Positions 32,633-42,412 of a stretch of DNA of 44,746 nucleotides are shown here, in pieces. The notes under the pieces are model-generated. The model was not told the origin of the DNA and ran no database searches. It worked only from the letters and a program-made list of their open reading frames with translations. Each line of letters begins with the position of its first letter. The stretch's first letter is position 1. The position numbers and the translations under genes were made by a program. The DNA lies in NCBI RefSeq assembly GCF_003060965.1, contig NZ_QAII01000158.1:1-44746 (forward strand), in the 5' to 3' direction. This stretch comes from Caulobacter sp. HMWF025 (GTDB lineage: Bacteria; Pseudomonadota; Alphaproteobacteria; Caulobacterales; Caulobacteraceae).

Positions 32633-34201
32633 ATGACCGCTAGGAAGTCGGGTTTCATTCTGGGCGCCGTCGCCGGCGCGGGCGTCGCTGCCGCAGCCCT
32701 GGCGGGTGCCGGGATGCGGATGGGGACGGCGGACGCCGCCGAGACGCCCCCGGCCGCCCACGCCGCCATGGCACCGGTTGCCAATTTCGCGCCGCCGCCC
32801 GGTGCGCCCATGTCGTTCGCCGACATCTTCGAGAAGGTGTCGCCCGCCGTCGTCCAGATCGACGTGACGTCCAAGGCAGCCGCTTCGCCGCGCCTGCGCA
32901 TTCCGGGCCTCGAGGGCTTCGACATCGTGCCGCGCGGCCAGAAGCCGGGCGCTGAAGGTGAGGAAGACGCTCCGGCGGCTCCCAAGCAGCAGTCCTCGGG
33001 CTCGGGCTTCTTCATCTCGGCCGACGGCTACATCGTGACCAACAATCACGTCGTCGCCGACGCCGACGAGATCAAGGTGGTCATGAAGGACGGCCGCGAG
33101 CTGAAGGCCACGGTGGTCGGCCGCGACGAAGGCACCGACCTGGCGGTGATCAAGGTCACCGACCCCAAGGCCAAGGGTGCCGACTTCCCCTATGTCGACT
33201 TCGAGAACCAGGCCAAGCCGCGGGTCGGCGACTGGGTCATCACCATCGGCAATCCGTTCGGCCTGGGCGGCACGGCCACGGCCGGCATCATCTCGGCCTA
33301 TAATCGCGATCTGGGCGACAGCTCGTCGCGCTTCGTCGACTACATCCAGATCGATGCCCCCATCAACCGGGGCAATTCCGGTGGTCCGTCCTTCGACATC
33401 TATGGCCGCGTGATCGGGGTCAATACCGCGATCTTCTCGCCGACCGGCGGCTCGGTCGGGATCGGCTTCGCCATTCCCGCCGACGTGGCCGAGTCGACGG
33501 CCCGTCAGCTGATCAGTGGCGGCAAGGTCGTGCGCGGCTACATCGGCGCCAACATCCAGGACTTCAATCCCGAGATGGCCGAAGCCCTGGGCATGCCGGA
33601 CGTCAAGGGCGTGATCATCGCCGAGCTGGTGGCCGGCGCGCCGGGCCAGAAGGCGGGCCTGCTGCCCGAGGACATCGTCACGGCGGTCAACGGTGTCGCC
33701 GTGAAGACCGGTTCGGAACTGACGCGCGAAGTCGCCAAGTCCCGCCCGGGCGAGCCGATCAAGCTGTCGGTCCTGCGGGGCGGCAAGCCGCGCACCATCG
33801 AGGTCAAGTCGGGCGTCCGTCCGTCGGAAGACTCGCTGGGGGCCGGGGATGACAATGCCGAGGGCGGTGCCAACCCGACCCCCGAAAAGCCCCAGACCCA
33901 GAAGTTCGAAGCGCTGGGCCTGAGCCTCGCGCCGATCGATGCGGCGGCCCGCGCGGCCTTCAAGATCGATCCGGACCTCAAGGGCCTGCTGATCACCGGC
34001 GTGAAAACCGACTCCGACGCCGGCGAAAAGGGCCTGGCCAAGGGCGACGTGCTGGCCGGGATCAACGGCATGACCGTCGGCTCGGCGGCCGATGTCAACG
34101 CAGCGGTGGCCGCCGCGCGCAAGGCTGGTCGCCCCAGCGTGCTGGCCAAGGTGGTCCGTCAGGGGCGCCCGCTGGTCATGGCGCTGAAGATCGCCCCCTG
34201 A
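32633..34201 (+). CDS. degP: Periplasmic serine protease DegP/HtrA (Do family)
   Basis: This 522-residue protein has an N-terminal hydrophobic export signal, a trypsin-like domain with catalytic triad His139 (TNNHVVADADEI), Asp169 (GTDLAVIKV) and Ser249 (NRGNSGGPSF), and two PDZ domains (about 300-390 and 425-515). It degrades or refolds damaged envelope proteins. It follows the ccm operon by about 100 bases with its own upstream region and AGGAAAG ribosome site, and ends at a strong terminator. Confidence 0.96.
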   Translation: MTARKSGFILGAVAGAGVAAAALAGAGMRMGTADAAETPPAAHAAMAPVANFAPPPGAPMSFADIFEKVSPAVVQIDVTSKAAASPRLRIPGLEGFDIVPRGQKPGAEGEEDAPAAPKQQSSGSGFFISADGYIVTNNHVVADADEIKVVMKDGRELKATVVGRDEGTDLAVIKVTDPKAKGADFPYVDFENQAKPRVGDWVITIGNPFGLGGTATAGIISAYNRDLGDSSSRFVDYIQIDAPINRGNSGGPSFDIYGRVIGVNTAIFSPTGGSVGIGFAIPADVAESTARQLISGGKVVRGYIGANIQDFNPEMAEALGMPDVKGVIIAELVAGAPGQKAGLLPEDIVTAVNGVAVKTGSELTREVAKSRPGEPIKLSVLRGGKPRTIEVKSGVRPSEDSLGAGDDNAEGGANPTPEKPQTQKFEALGLSLAPIDAAARAAFKIDPDLKGLLITGVKTDSDAGEKGLAKGDVLAGINGMTVGSAADVNAAVAAARKAGRPSVLAKVVRQGRPLVMALKIAP

Positions 34202-34226
34202 TCCGGCGTCAGCGCTGAAACGATCC

Positions 34227-34258
34227 AGCCCGCCCCGGATCTCCGGGGCGGGCTTTTT
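34227..34258 (+). terminator. Rho-independent terminator after degP
   Basis: The stem is a perfect 12 bp, AGCCCGCCCCGG / CCGGGGCGGGCT, with a 4-base loop (ATCT), followed directly by TTTT. Confidence 0.93.
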
Positions 34259-34394
34259 CGTCCGGAGTCTGTCGAAGGTTTAAGGGACGGCTGTCCTCAA
34301 AACCGGTATCCAGAGTCCAGATGTCGCGTCCCGGGGTCGAATCGGGAGAACGTGGGTTGTTTCTCCGTTCGACGGACGCATGAGGGGCTGGCTG

Positions 34395-35066
34395 ATGCGT
34401 ATTCTGATCATTGAAGACGATATCGAGGCGGCTGCGGCCATGAGCCATGGTCTCACGGAGGCTGGCTATCAGTGCGAGCATGCGCCCGATGGCGAGGCCG
34501 GCCTGATTGCGGCCGGCAAGGGCGGTTTCGACGTCCTGATCGTCGACCGCATGATGCCCAAGAAGGACGGCGTCGAGGTCGTCGAGACCCTGCGCCGCGA
34601 GGGTGACAACACCCCCGTCCTGTTCCTGTCGGCCTTGGGCGAAGTCGGCGACCGCGTCGTCGGTCTGAAGGCCGGGGCTGACGACTATCTGGTCAAGCCC
34701 TATGCCTTCCCCGAGCTGATGGCGCGGGTCGAAGCCCTGTCACGCCGGCGCGAAACCGGCGCCGTCGCCACGACGCTGAAGGTCGGCGAGCTCGAGATGA
34801 ACCTGATCAACCGCACGGTTCACCGCCAGGGCAAGGAGATCGACCTGCAGCCGCGCGAGTTCCAGTTGCTGGAATTCATGATGCGCCATGCCGGACAGTC
34901 GGTGACCCGCACCATGCTGCTGGAAAAGGTCTGGGAATATCACTTCGATCCGCAGACCAATGTGATCGACGTCCACATCTCGCGCCTGCGCAGCAAGATC
35001 GACAAGGGCTTTGACCGGGCGATGCTGCAGACCGTGCGCGGGGCGGGCTACCGGCTGGATCCCTAG
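34395..35066 (+). CDS. OmpR-family response regulator
   Basis: This regulator has 223 residues from the ATG at 34395, which is preceded by GAGGGG; an in-frame ATG lies five codons earlier. The receiver domain has Asp8/Asp9, phosphoacceptor Asp51 (VLIVDRMMPKKDG) and Lys in YLVKPYAF. The winged helix is DLQPREFQLLEFMMRHAGQSVTRTMLLEKVWEYHFDPQTNVIDVHISRLRSKI, close to the CzcR/CusR type. The kinase follows after 42 bases. The position behind degP suggests an envelope stress role, but the target genes are unknown. Confidence 0.94.
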   Translation: MRILIIEDDIEAAAAMSHGLTEAGYQCEHAPDGEAGLIAAGKGGFDVLIVDRMMPKKDGVEVVETLRREGDNTPVLFLSALGEVGDRVVGLKAGADDYLVKPYAFPELMARVEALSRRRETGAVATTLKVGELEMNLINRTVHRQGKEIDLQPREFQLLEFMMRHAGQSVTRTMLLEKVWEYHFDPQTNVIDVHISRLRSKIDKGFDRAMLQTVRGAGYRLDP

Positions 35067-35108
35067 GTGTCCCGGCGGCTTCGCCTGACGGGCATGAAAG
35101 TCTAGACC

Positions 35109-36515
35109 ATGCGCATGCCGCGCCTTTTGCGGACGACTCCGTTCCGCCTGACCCTGCTGTTCCTGGCCCTGTTCGCGGCGGCCGCCAGTGCGTTCCTCGG
35201 CTACATCTATATCGCGACGGCCGGCGAGGTGAACCGTCGCGCCGATGCCGAGATCAGCCGTGAAATGGAGAGCCTCGAGGCGACCTATCGGGTCGGGGGC
35301 CAGGCGACGCTCAACCAGGCGATCATCGAACGGGCCATCGGTGAGCGGCCGTTCGTCTATCTGCTGCTGGATCCGGCGGGCAAGAAGGTCTCCGGCTCGG
35401 TCGAGGCCCTGCCGGTCGACAGCTTCAGCGGGCCCGGCCCGGCCTGGGTGACCTTCAAGCTGACTGACCGCAACATCGACGGGGCCGAGATCCGGCGCTC
35501 GACCCGGAGTGTGATTGTTCGCCTCGACGGCGGCGAGGTGCTGATGGTCGGCGCCGACGTCCAGGACTCCGAGGACTATGTTCGCAAGATCGTCCGGGCC
35601 CTCTGGGGGGCCGGGGCGCTGGTGATCCTGCTGGGCCTGGCCGGCGGGGTGCTGATCAGCCGTAACGTCTCGCGCAGCATGCAGGGGCTGGTGGATCTGG
35701 TCACCGCCGTCCAGGCCGGCGACCTGCACGCCCGCGCCAAGGTGCGCGGCGCACGCGACGAGTATGACGAACTGGCCGAGGGCCTGAACGACATGCTCGA
35801 CCGCATCGAGCGCCTGATGGGCGGCCTGCGCCATGCCGGCGACGCGATCGCCCACGACCTGCGCTCGCCCCTGACCCGGCTGCGGGCCCGCATGGAGGTG
35901 GCCCTGATCGATGCCGAGAACGGCAAGGGCGATCCGGTCGCGGCGCTGGAGACGGCCCTGCTCGACGCCGACGGTGTGCTCAAGACCTTCAATGCGGTGC
36001 TGGCCATCGCCCGCCTGCAGGCCGCCGGTCAGGCCCCCGACCAGAAGAGCTTCGACTCCTCCGAATTGGCCCGCGACATGGCCGAGCTCTACGAGTTCTC
36101 GTGCGAGGACAAGGGGCTGGACTTCAAGGCCGAGATCACCCCGTCGCTGGTCATCCGCGGCAATCGCGAGTTCATCGCCCAGGCCCTGGCCAACATCCTC
36201 GACAACGCCATCAAATATACCCCCTCGGGCGGGGCCATCATGCTGCGTGCCCGGCGGCGGTCGTCCGGCGAGCTGGAGTTTTCGGTCACCGACACCGGCC
36301 CCGGCGTGCCCGACGAGGACCGGGCCCGCGTCGTCCAGCGCTTCGTGCGGCTCGAAAACAGCCGCAGCGAGCCGGGGGCGGGCCTTGGCCTCTCGCTCGT
36401 GCAGGCCGTCGTCGCCTCGCACGGCGGCCGGCTGGAACTGTCCGAAGGCCCCGGTGAATACAACGGCATGGGCCCGGGCCTGCGTGTGGCCCTGGTGCTG
36501 CCGAGAGTGGAGTAG
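35109..36515 (+). CDS. Sensor histidine kinase
   Basis: This 468-residue kinase has two transmembrane helices (about 12-35 and 165-185) around a periplasmic region, a HAMP domain (about 185-240), His249 in AIAHDLRSPLTRLRARME, and an ATPase domain with NILDNAIKYTPSGG, DTGPGVPDED and GAGLGLSLVQAVV. All motifs of an active kinase are present. It pairs with the regulator just upstream. Confidence 0.94.
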   Translation: MRMPRLLRTTPFRLTLLFLALFAAAASAFLGYIYIATAGEVNRRADAEISREMESLEATYRVGGQATLNQAIIERAIGERPFVYLLLDPAGKKVSGSVEALPVDSFSGPGPAWVTFKLTDRNIDGAEIRRSTRSVIVRLDGGEVLMVGADVQDSEDYVRKIVRALWGAGALVILLGLAGGVLISRNVSRSMQGLVDLVTAVQAGDLHARAKVRGARDEYDELAEGLNDMLDRIERLMGGLRHAGDAIAHDLRSPLTRLRARMEVALIDAENGKGDPVAALETALLDADGVLKTFNAVLAIARLQAAGQAPDQKSFDSSELARDMAELYEFSCEDKGLDFKAEITPSLVIRGNREFIAQALANILDNAIKYTPSGGAIMLRARRRSSGELEFSVTDTGPGVPDEDRARVVQRFVRLENSRSEPGAGLGLSLVQAVVASHGGRLELSEGPGEYNGMGPGLRVALVLPRVE

Positions 36516-36611
36516 GCTCTCCCGGGGCGTGCTGGTGACGACGGCACCCGGGGAACCTCGGCAGCGTGCTGATGCTTGCTGACACGAGCCGGGCGGGCCA
36601 CGGTGGCCGCC

Positions 36612-39497
36612 ATGACTCGCCTGCTCGACCGCCTGGCCCCCTGCGGCCCGATCCACGATCCCAAGGCCGCCGAGCGGGCGCATGAGGCGATCCTGCGCAA
36701 GGTCGGGGAGGCGGGCCTCGCCGGTGTCGAGGCGGCCTGGCCGGCCCTGGCGCCGGTCTTTGCGGCCTCGTCCTATCTGGCCGGACTGGCGCGACGCGAT
36801 GCGGGGCGTCTGCCCGGGATTCTGCTGGCTGATCCGGTCTCGCGCCTCGACAGCCTGCTGGCCGAGACCGCCACGGTGGCTGCCGAGCCCGATTTCGAGA
36901 CCGCCCGCCGCCGGCTGCGTGAGCTGAAAGCCGACCTGCACCTGCTGACGGCGCTCTGCGATCTGGGCGGGGTCTGGGATCTTGACCAAGTGACCGGGGC
37001 CCTGACCCGGTTCGCCGATGCCAGTCTCAAGGCGGGTCTGGCCCAGGCCGTGCGGGTTGAGGTTTTACGTGGGGCCCTGACGCATGTCGGCGAGGGCGCG
37101 GACGGGCCCGCGCCCGGCCTGTTCTGCATCGCCATGGGCAAACACGGCGCCTTTGAGCTGAACTATTCCAGCGATATCGATTTCTCGATCTTCTACGTCC
37201 CCGAGCGGCTGCCAGTGGCCGAAGGGATTGAGCCCCAGGGTGTGGCGGTTCGCATCGCCAACCATCTGGGCCGGATTCTGCAGGAGCGCACCGCCGACGG
37301 CTATGTGTTCCGGATCGACCTGCGCCTGCGGCCCGACCCGTCCTCGACCCCGCCGGCCATGCCGGTCGATGCAGCCCTCGACTACTATGAGAGCGTCGGC
37401 CAGAACTGGGAGCGGGCGGCCCATATCAAGGCCCGGATCGCGGCCGGTGATCCGGACGAGGGCGCGGCCTTCCTGGCCCATCTGCAGCCCTTCATCTGGC
37501 GGCGCAATCTGGACTTTGCGGCCATTGCCGACATCCATTCGATCAAGCGCCAGATCCATACCTACAAGGTCGATGACCGCCTGACCGCCAAGGGGGCTGA
37601 CCTGAAGCTGGGGCGCGGCGGCATCCGCGAGATCGAGTTCTTCGTCCAGACCCAGCAGCTGATCCTCGGCGGACGCCAGCCGGACCTGCGCTCGCCCCGC
37701 ACCCTGGACGCCCTGGCGGCCCTGGCGGCGGCGGGGCATGTCACCGTCGCCGACGCCGAATGGCTGACGCAGGCCTATCGCGACCTGCGCGCCCTGGAAC
37801 ACCGCGCCCAGATGATCGCCGACGAGCAGACCCACAAGCTGCCGGAGTCCGATGCCGACCGTAAGAAGGTCGCGGCCCTGTGGGGCGAGGGCAATCTGCG
37901 GTCGTTTGATGCGGCGGTCGGCAGGATCCTCAAGGGCGTCAACCAGCGCTACGGCCGGTTGTTTGCGGGCGAGGAGGCGTTGTCGTCGCGCTTCGGTTCG
38001 CTGGTCTTTACCGGGGTCGAGGATGATCCCGAGACTCTTGCCACGCTCAAGCGCATGGGTTTTTCCAGTCCAGAGCGGGTGGCGGCGACCATTCGCGGCT
38101 GGCACCACGGCCATATTGCCGCGACCCGCACCGAGCGGAGCCGCGAGCTGTTCACGCGCCTGGCTCCGCGCCTGCTGGACGCCGCCAATGCCACCGGCGC
38201 GCCCGACACCGCCTTCAACCGTTTTGCGGACTTCTTCGGCTCGCTGAGCTCGGGCGTGCAGATCCAGTCGCTGTTCCTGGCCCAGCCGCGCCTGTTCGAG
38301 CTGATCGTCGAGGTCATGGCCTTCGCGCCGCGCCTGGCCGCGACCCTGGCCCGGCGGCCGACCGCGCTGGACGCCCTGCTGGACCCGGCCTTCTTCGGCA
38401 GCATGGCCGTGCCCGAGACGGCGCCCTGGGATCCGGACGATTTCGAAGGGGCGATGAACGCCGCCCGCCGGCTGTTCCGCGACCAGAGCTTCCGGATCGG
38501 CGTGCGGGTGATGAGCGGCACCGCCGATGCCCGCGACGTCGGGGCGGCCTTTGCCGGGCTGGGCGACCTGATCGTGGCCGGTCTGGCCCCGGCGGCTCTG
38601 GCCGAGACGGTGCGGCTGGGCGGCGACTTCCCGGGCGAGGTGGCGGTGGTGGCCCTGGGCAAGGCCGGATCGCGCGAGATGACCGCCAAGTCCGACCTCG
38701 ACCTGATGACCCTCTATGCGGCGCACGAGCCGGCAGCGATGTCGGCGATCAAGGGCTGGGGAGCCGAGAGCTTCTATGCCCGCTTCACCCAGCGCCTGAC
38801 CTCGGCCCTCTCGGCCCCGACCGGAGAGGGGACCCTCTATGAGGTGGACCTGAAGCTGCGCCCCTCCGGCACCAAGGGACCGGTCGCTGTCAGCTTTGCC
38901 GCCTTCGAAGACTATTACGCCCGCGAGGCCGAGACCTGGGAACTGCTGGCCATGACCCGGGCGCGGGTGATCTGGGCCAGTTCGCCGGCCTTCCAGGCCC
39001 GGGCCGAGGCGGCGATCGAGGCGGCCCTTCGCCGGCCGCGCGATGCGGACCGGACCGCCCTCGATGTGCTGGAGATGCGGGCCCTGATGGAGCAGGAGCG
39101 GCCCGGCAGCGGCATCTGGGATCTGAAGCTGTCGCCCGGCGGCCTCGTCGATATCGAGTTCGTCGCCCAGTTCCTGCAACTGCGCCACGCCGCCGGGGGC
39201 GGCCCCCTCGCCCAGAACACCGGCGAGGCCCTGGCGGCCCTGCGCGCGGCCGGCCTGGGCGAGGCGTCAGCCCTGTCGGCGCTTGAGACCGCCTGGCGGC
39301 TGGAGCAGGACCTGTCGCAACTGCTCAAGGTGGCGCTCGAGGACGGGACCGATCCTGAGCTGGAACCGAAGGCCTTCAAGGCCATGCTGGCCAGGGCCGG
39401 ACACGCGCGCACCTTCGCCACGCTGAAAACCCGGCTGGCCAGGGCCAAGCAGGAGGCCCGGGCGGCGTTCGAGACGGTGGTGCGGGTGGAGTCCTGA
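36612..39497 (+). CDS. glnE: Glutamine synthetase adenylyltransferase/adenylyl-removing enzyme GlnE
   Basis: This protein has 961 residues from the ATG at 36612; the frame is open 12 codons further to a TTG at 36576. It has the two nucleotidyltransferase halves of GlnE: the N-terminal deadenylylase with MGKHGAFELNYSSDIDFSIFY near residue 175, and the C-terminal adenylylase with LGKAGSREMTAKSDLDLMTLY near residue 680. Each carries the DxD metal motif. GlnE switches glutamine synthetase on and off according to PII and glutamine. The first motif has KHGAFE rather than the usual KLGGRE, a mild variation. Confidence 0.95.
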   Translation: MTRLLDRLAPCGPIHDPKAAERAHEAILRKVGEAGLAGVEAAWPALAPVFAASSYLAGLARRDAGRLPGILLADPVSRLDSLLAETATVAAEPDFETARRRLRELKADLHLLTALCDLGGVWDLDQVTGALTRFADASLKAGLAQAVRVEVLRGALTHVGEGADGPAPGLFCIAMGKHGAFELNYSSDIDFSIFYVPERLPVAEGIEPQGVAVRIANHLGRILQERTADGYVFRIDLRLRPDPSSTPPAMPVDAALDYYESVGQNWERAAHIKARIAAGDPDEGAAFLAHLQPFIWRRNLDFAAIADIHSIKRQIHTYKVDDRLTAKGADLKLGRGGIREIEFFVQTQQLILGGRQPDLRSPRTLDALAALAAAGHVTVADAEWLTQAYRDLRALEHRAQMIADEQTHKLPESDADRKKVAALWGEGNLRSFDAAVGRILKGVNQRYGRLFAGEEALSSRFGSLVFTGVEDDPETLATLKRMGFSSPERVAATIRGWHHGHIAATRTERSRELFTRLAPRLLDAANATGAPDTAFNRFADFFGSLSSGVQIQSLFLAQPRLFELIVEVMAFAPRLAATLARRPTALDALLDPAFFGSMAVPETAPWDPDDFEGAMNAARRLFRDQSFRIGVRVMSGTADARDVGAAFAGLGDLIVAGLAPAALAETVRLGGDFPGEVAVVALGKAGSREMTAKSDLDLMTLYAAHEPAAMSAIKGWGAESFYARFTQRLTSALSAPTGEGTLYEVDLKLRPSGTKGPVAVSFAAFEDYYAREAETWELLAMTRARVIWASSPAFQARAEAAIEAALRRPRDADRTALDVLEMRALMEQERPGSGIWDLKLSPGGLVDIEFVAQFLQLRHAAGGGPLAQNTGEALAALRAAGLGEASALSALETAWRLEQDLSQLLKVALEDGTDPELEPKAFKAMLARAGHARTFATLKTRLARAKQEARAAFETVVRVES

Positions 39498-39622
39498 GCC
39501 CGGGCCACAGTCGCAAAACCGCAACCGTGTGGTGGTAACTGGTCTATACCAATTCACGGTGGATGGCCGGCTCCAGCAGGATGGCCGCGGTCCAGCGTGC
39601 TGGTCAGTTTCCGGAGCCCGCC

Positions 39623-41287
39623 ATGACCCACCCCATCCGCTACCTCGCCACCGCGATCGCCCTGATCGCCGGTCTGGCCTGCGCAAGCTCTGCCCTGGCT
39701 GACAGTGCGCGCAAGGTTGAGCATGTGATCATCATCGGCGTAGACGGCCTCAGCCCCGACGGGGTGATGAAGGCCCAGACGCCGATCCTGCAGGACATGA
39801 TGAAGCATGGCAGCTGGAGCCTGCATGCCCGGGGCGTGCTGCCCACCACCAGCGGGGCCAACTGGGCCTCGATCCTCAACGGAGTGGGGCCCGAACAGCA
39901 TGGCGTGACCAGCAATGACTGGAAGGTGGGCGAATTTAACTTTCCCTCTTCGGTCACCGGGTCGGGCGGCTTCTTCCCGTCGATCTTCCAGGTGCTGTTC
40001 GACCAGCAACCGCAACTGGAAGTGGGCTCGATCTATCAGTGGGACGGCTTCGGCAACCTCTATGACCACCGGTTCGTGGACTATGACGTCAATTCCAAGG
40101 ACGAGGCCGACACGGCGGCCCTGGCCATCGCCTATATCAAGGCCCGCAAGCCCGGCCTGCTGTTCGTGCACTTCGATGACGTCGATCATGCCGGGCACGA
40201 ATTCGGCCATGGAACGGCGCGCTACTACGACGCCGTGGCCAGGGTCGACACGCTGATCGGCCAGATTCGTCAGGCGACCGAGGTGGCCGGGATCGCCGAC
40301 CGGACGGTGATCCTGGTCACCTCCGATCACGGCGGTGTCGGCAAGGGCCACGGCGGGGAAAGCCTGGCCGAGCTGGAGATCCCCTGGATTGCCTATGGCC
40401 AGGCCATCAAGCCGGGCGTCCAGCTTGACCTACCGATCAACACCTTCGACACCGCGGCGACCACCGCCTGGCTGCTGGGGGCGAAGATCCCCTATGCCTG
40501 GCTGGGCCGGCCGGTGACGCCGATCCTGAAGGGCGAAGCCGCGCCGGAGCAGGCCTATCGCTCCAGCAGCTTCTACGCCTCGCCGGTGATCGCGCCGGCC
40601 CGTGACGGAACCGCGACCGCCGGCGGGCTGTTCGTCGCCGAGACAGTCCAGATGACCCTCAGCAATCCCAACCCGGTGGGCGAGATCCGCTACACTCTGG
40701 ACAGCAGCTTCCCGACACCCGCCTCGCCGCTCTATGCCGGCCCGGTTACGATCCGCCGAAATACGATCGTGCGTGCTACCCTGTTCGTCGACAGTCAGGC
40801 CGCCAGCGTTCCGGCGACCGGCTTTTTCCGGATGCTGGACCCAAAGACCGCCGTCGCCTCCGGCGTGACCTGGAAGGCCTATCTGCTGCCGGAGGGGCCG
40901 GTGCGGCTGCCCGATTTCACGCGGCTGCAGCCCGCGGCTTCCGGCACCGCCCACGAGATCTCGCTGACCGGGCTGAAACTGCCCCGCGAGGACAGCGTCG
41001 CCGTGGTGTTCGAGGGTGACCTGCAGATCGCGGCCGCCGGGACCTATGGCTTCTCCCTGGCCTCGGACGACGGCAGCAAGCTCTATATCGACGGCAAGCC
41101 GGTGGTCGACAATGACGGAGACCACGGTGTGCTCACGGCCGGTGGCAGCATCGACCTGACGCCCGGCAAACACGCCATCCGGGTGGAGTGGTTCAACGGC
41201 GGCGGCGGTGCCTGGCTGGGGGCCTATGTCCAGGGGCCAGGCCTTCCCCGCCAGTTCATCGACCCCAACGGGCTGACGCCGCGCTAG
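39623..41287 (+). CDS. Secreted alkaline phosphatase-family phosphodiesterase with PA14 domain
   Basis: This protein has 554 residues from the ATG at 39623, which has CGGAG upstream and opens a signal peptide (MTHPIRYLATAIALIAGLACASSALA). The type I phosphodiesterase/nucleotide pyrophosphatase fold has metal and nucleophile motifs IIGVDGLSPD, LPTTSGANW (Thr/Ser nucleophile region), FDDVDHAGHEFGHG and VTSDHGGVGKGHGG. A chitobiase-like beta domain follows (EIRYTLDSSFPTPASPLYAGP) and a C-terminal PA14-like domain (AAAGTYGFSLASDDGSKLYIDGKPVVDNDGDHG). It is probably periplasmic or extracellular, hydrolysing phosphodiesters on a glycan- or nucleotide-bearing substrate; the substrate is unknown. Confidence 0.88.
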   Translation: MTHPIRYLATAIALIAGLACASSALADSARKVEHVIIIGVDGLSPDGVMKAQTPILQDMMKHGSWSLHARGVLPTTSGANWASILNGVGPEQHGVTSNDWKVGEFNFPSSVTGSGGFFPSIFQVLFDQQPQLEVGSIYQWDGFGNLYDHRFVDYDVNSKDEADTAALAIAYIKARKPGLLFVHFDDVDHAGHEFGHGTARYYDAVARVDTLIGQIRQATEVAGIADRTVILVTSDHGGVGKGHGGESLAELEIPWIAYGQAIKPGVQLDLPINTFDTAATTAWLLGAKIPYAWLGRPVTPILKGEAAPEQAYRSSSFYASPVIAPARDGTATAGGLFVAETVQMTLSNPNPVGEIRYTLDSSFPTPASPLYAGPVTIRRNTIVRATLFVDSQAASVPATGFFRMLDPKTAVASGVTWKAYLLPEGPVRLPDFTRLQPAASGTAHEISLTGLKLPREDSVAVVFEGDLQIAAAGTYGFSLASDDGSKLYIDGKPVVDNDGDHGVLTAGGSIDLTPGKHAIRVEWFNGGGGAWLGAYVQGPGLPRQFIDPNGLTPR

Positions 41288-41291
41288 AGCA

Positions 41292-41311
41292 AAGGTCTTC
41301 GGTCGAAGGCC
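41292..41311 (+). terminator. Hairpin after the phosphodiesterase gene
   Basis: AGGTCTTCG and CGAAGGCCT pair over nine bases (one G-U) around a two-base centre, five bases after the stop codon. No T-tract follows, so termination is possible but unproven. Confidence 0.35.
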
Positions 41312-41394
41312 TGTGCGGTCCAGCGACGGAAACCGGATCTGTCTCCGTTGAAGGTCTGTGGGACGGGGGCGTCCGATAGATCTGGAGACCAAAG

Positions 41395-41808
41395 ATGAAG
41401 CTGAAACTTACCCTGATCGGCCTTGCCGCCGTGATGATCGCGACGCCGGTCCTGGCCGGGGGGCAGCACGGCCCGAAGCTGGATACGAACGGCGACGGCA
41501 AGGTCACCCAGAGCGAATTCCAGGCGGGACGCTCAGCCCAGATGCTGGCCCTCGACAGCAACAAGGACGGCAAGCTGTCCCGCGCGGAGTTTGCAGCCCT
41601 CGGTGAGGAACGGGCCAAGGCCAAGCGCGAACGCCGGGCCGACCGCATGTGGTCCCGGCTCGACAGCGACAAGGACGGTGTCCTGTCGCGCGCCGAGATG
41701 GACGGGGCTCTCGCTGCCCGCTTCCAGCGCATGGACTCCGACAAGGACGGTGTCCTGAGCGCTTCGGATTTGAAGTCCGGTCGTGATCGTAAGAAGGTTG
41801 GTCTCTGA
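41395..41808 (+). CDS. Secreted EF-hand calcium-binding protein
   Basis: This 137-residue protein has a signal peptide (MKLKLTLIGLAAVMIATPVLA) and four canonical EF-hand loops at residues 30-41 (DTNGDGKVTQSE), 54-65 (DSNKDGKLSRAE), 90-101 (DSDKDGVLSRAE) and 114-125 (DSDKDGVLSASD). Coordinating Asp/Asn and final acidic residues are present in each, so all four should bind calcium. It is followed 30 bases later by an ECF sigma gene on the same strand. Confidence 0.95.
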   Translation: MKLKLTLIGLAAVMIATPVLAGGQHGPKLDTNGDGKVTQSEFQAGRSAQMLALDSNKDGKLSRAEFAALGEERAKAKRERRADRMWSRLDSDKDGVLSRAEMDGALAARFQRMDSDKDGVLSASDLKSGRDRKKVGL

Positions 41809-41838
41809 TCGATGCGACTTCGGGCGGCGAGGTGACGA

Positions 41839-42399
41839 TTGACGTCGCAGGGGAGCGATCCCGACGAGGCATTGCTGGCGGACGTCGGGCGGGGCGACCC
41901 GCGTGCCGTTCGCCAGCTGCTGGATCGGCGGTTGCCCCGTATCCTCGCCCTGGCGCGGCGTATGCTCAACGACTCCGGCGAAGCCGAGGACGTGGCGCAG
42001 GAGACCTTCCTGCGGGCCTGGAAACAGGCCCGGTCCTGGCAGCCGGGTGCAGCCCGGTTCGATACCTGGCTGCACCGGGTGGCCCTGAACCTGTGCCGCG
42101 ACCGGCTGCGGCGCCGTCGCGACGTGGTGATGGCCGAGCCCCCCGAGCAGGCCGATCCCGGCCCGCGCCCCGATGCCGGAGTGCTGGGGCGCGAGGTCTC
42201 GCACCGGGTCGAAGCGGCCCTGGCGGCCCTGCCGGCCCGTCAGCGCGAGGCGATCGTCCTGTGCCATCACCAGGGCCTGGGCAATATCGAGGCCGCGGCC
42301 CTGATGCAGGTCAGTGTCGAGGCGCTGGAAGGCCTGCTGGGACGCGGTCGGCGTGCCCTGAAGGCCGCGCTGGCCGACCTGACGCGGGACGCCGGATGA
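41839..42399 (+). CDS. ECF-family RNA polymerase sigma factor
   Basis: This 186-residue protein has the two ECF domains: sigma-2 (ALARRMLNDSGEAEDVAQETFLRAWKQ...FDTWLHRVALNLCRDRLRRRR, about 30-95) and sigma-4 (ALAALPARQREAIVLCHHQGLGNIEAAALMQVSVEALEGLLGRGRRALKAAL, about 130-180). The TTG start is supported by GAGGTGA just upstream. The next two genes look like its membrane-bound control proteins. Confidence 0.93.
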   Translation: MTSQGSDPDEALLADVGRGDPRAVRQLLDRRLPRILALARRMLNDSGEAEDVAQETFLRAWKQARSWQPGAARFDTWLHRVALNLCRDRLRRRRDVVMAEPPEQADPGPRPDAGVLGREVSHRVEAALAALPARQREAIVLCHHQGLGNIEAAALMQVSVEALEGLLGRGRRALKAALADLTRDAG

Positions 42400-42412
42400 T
42401 GGAGATGCCACG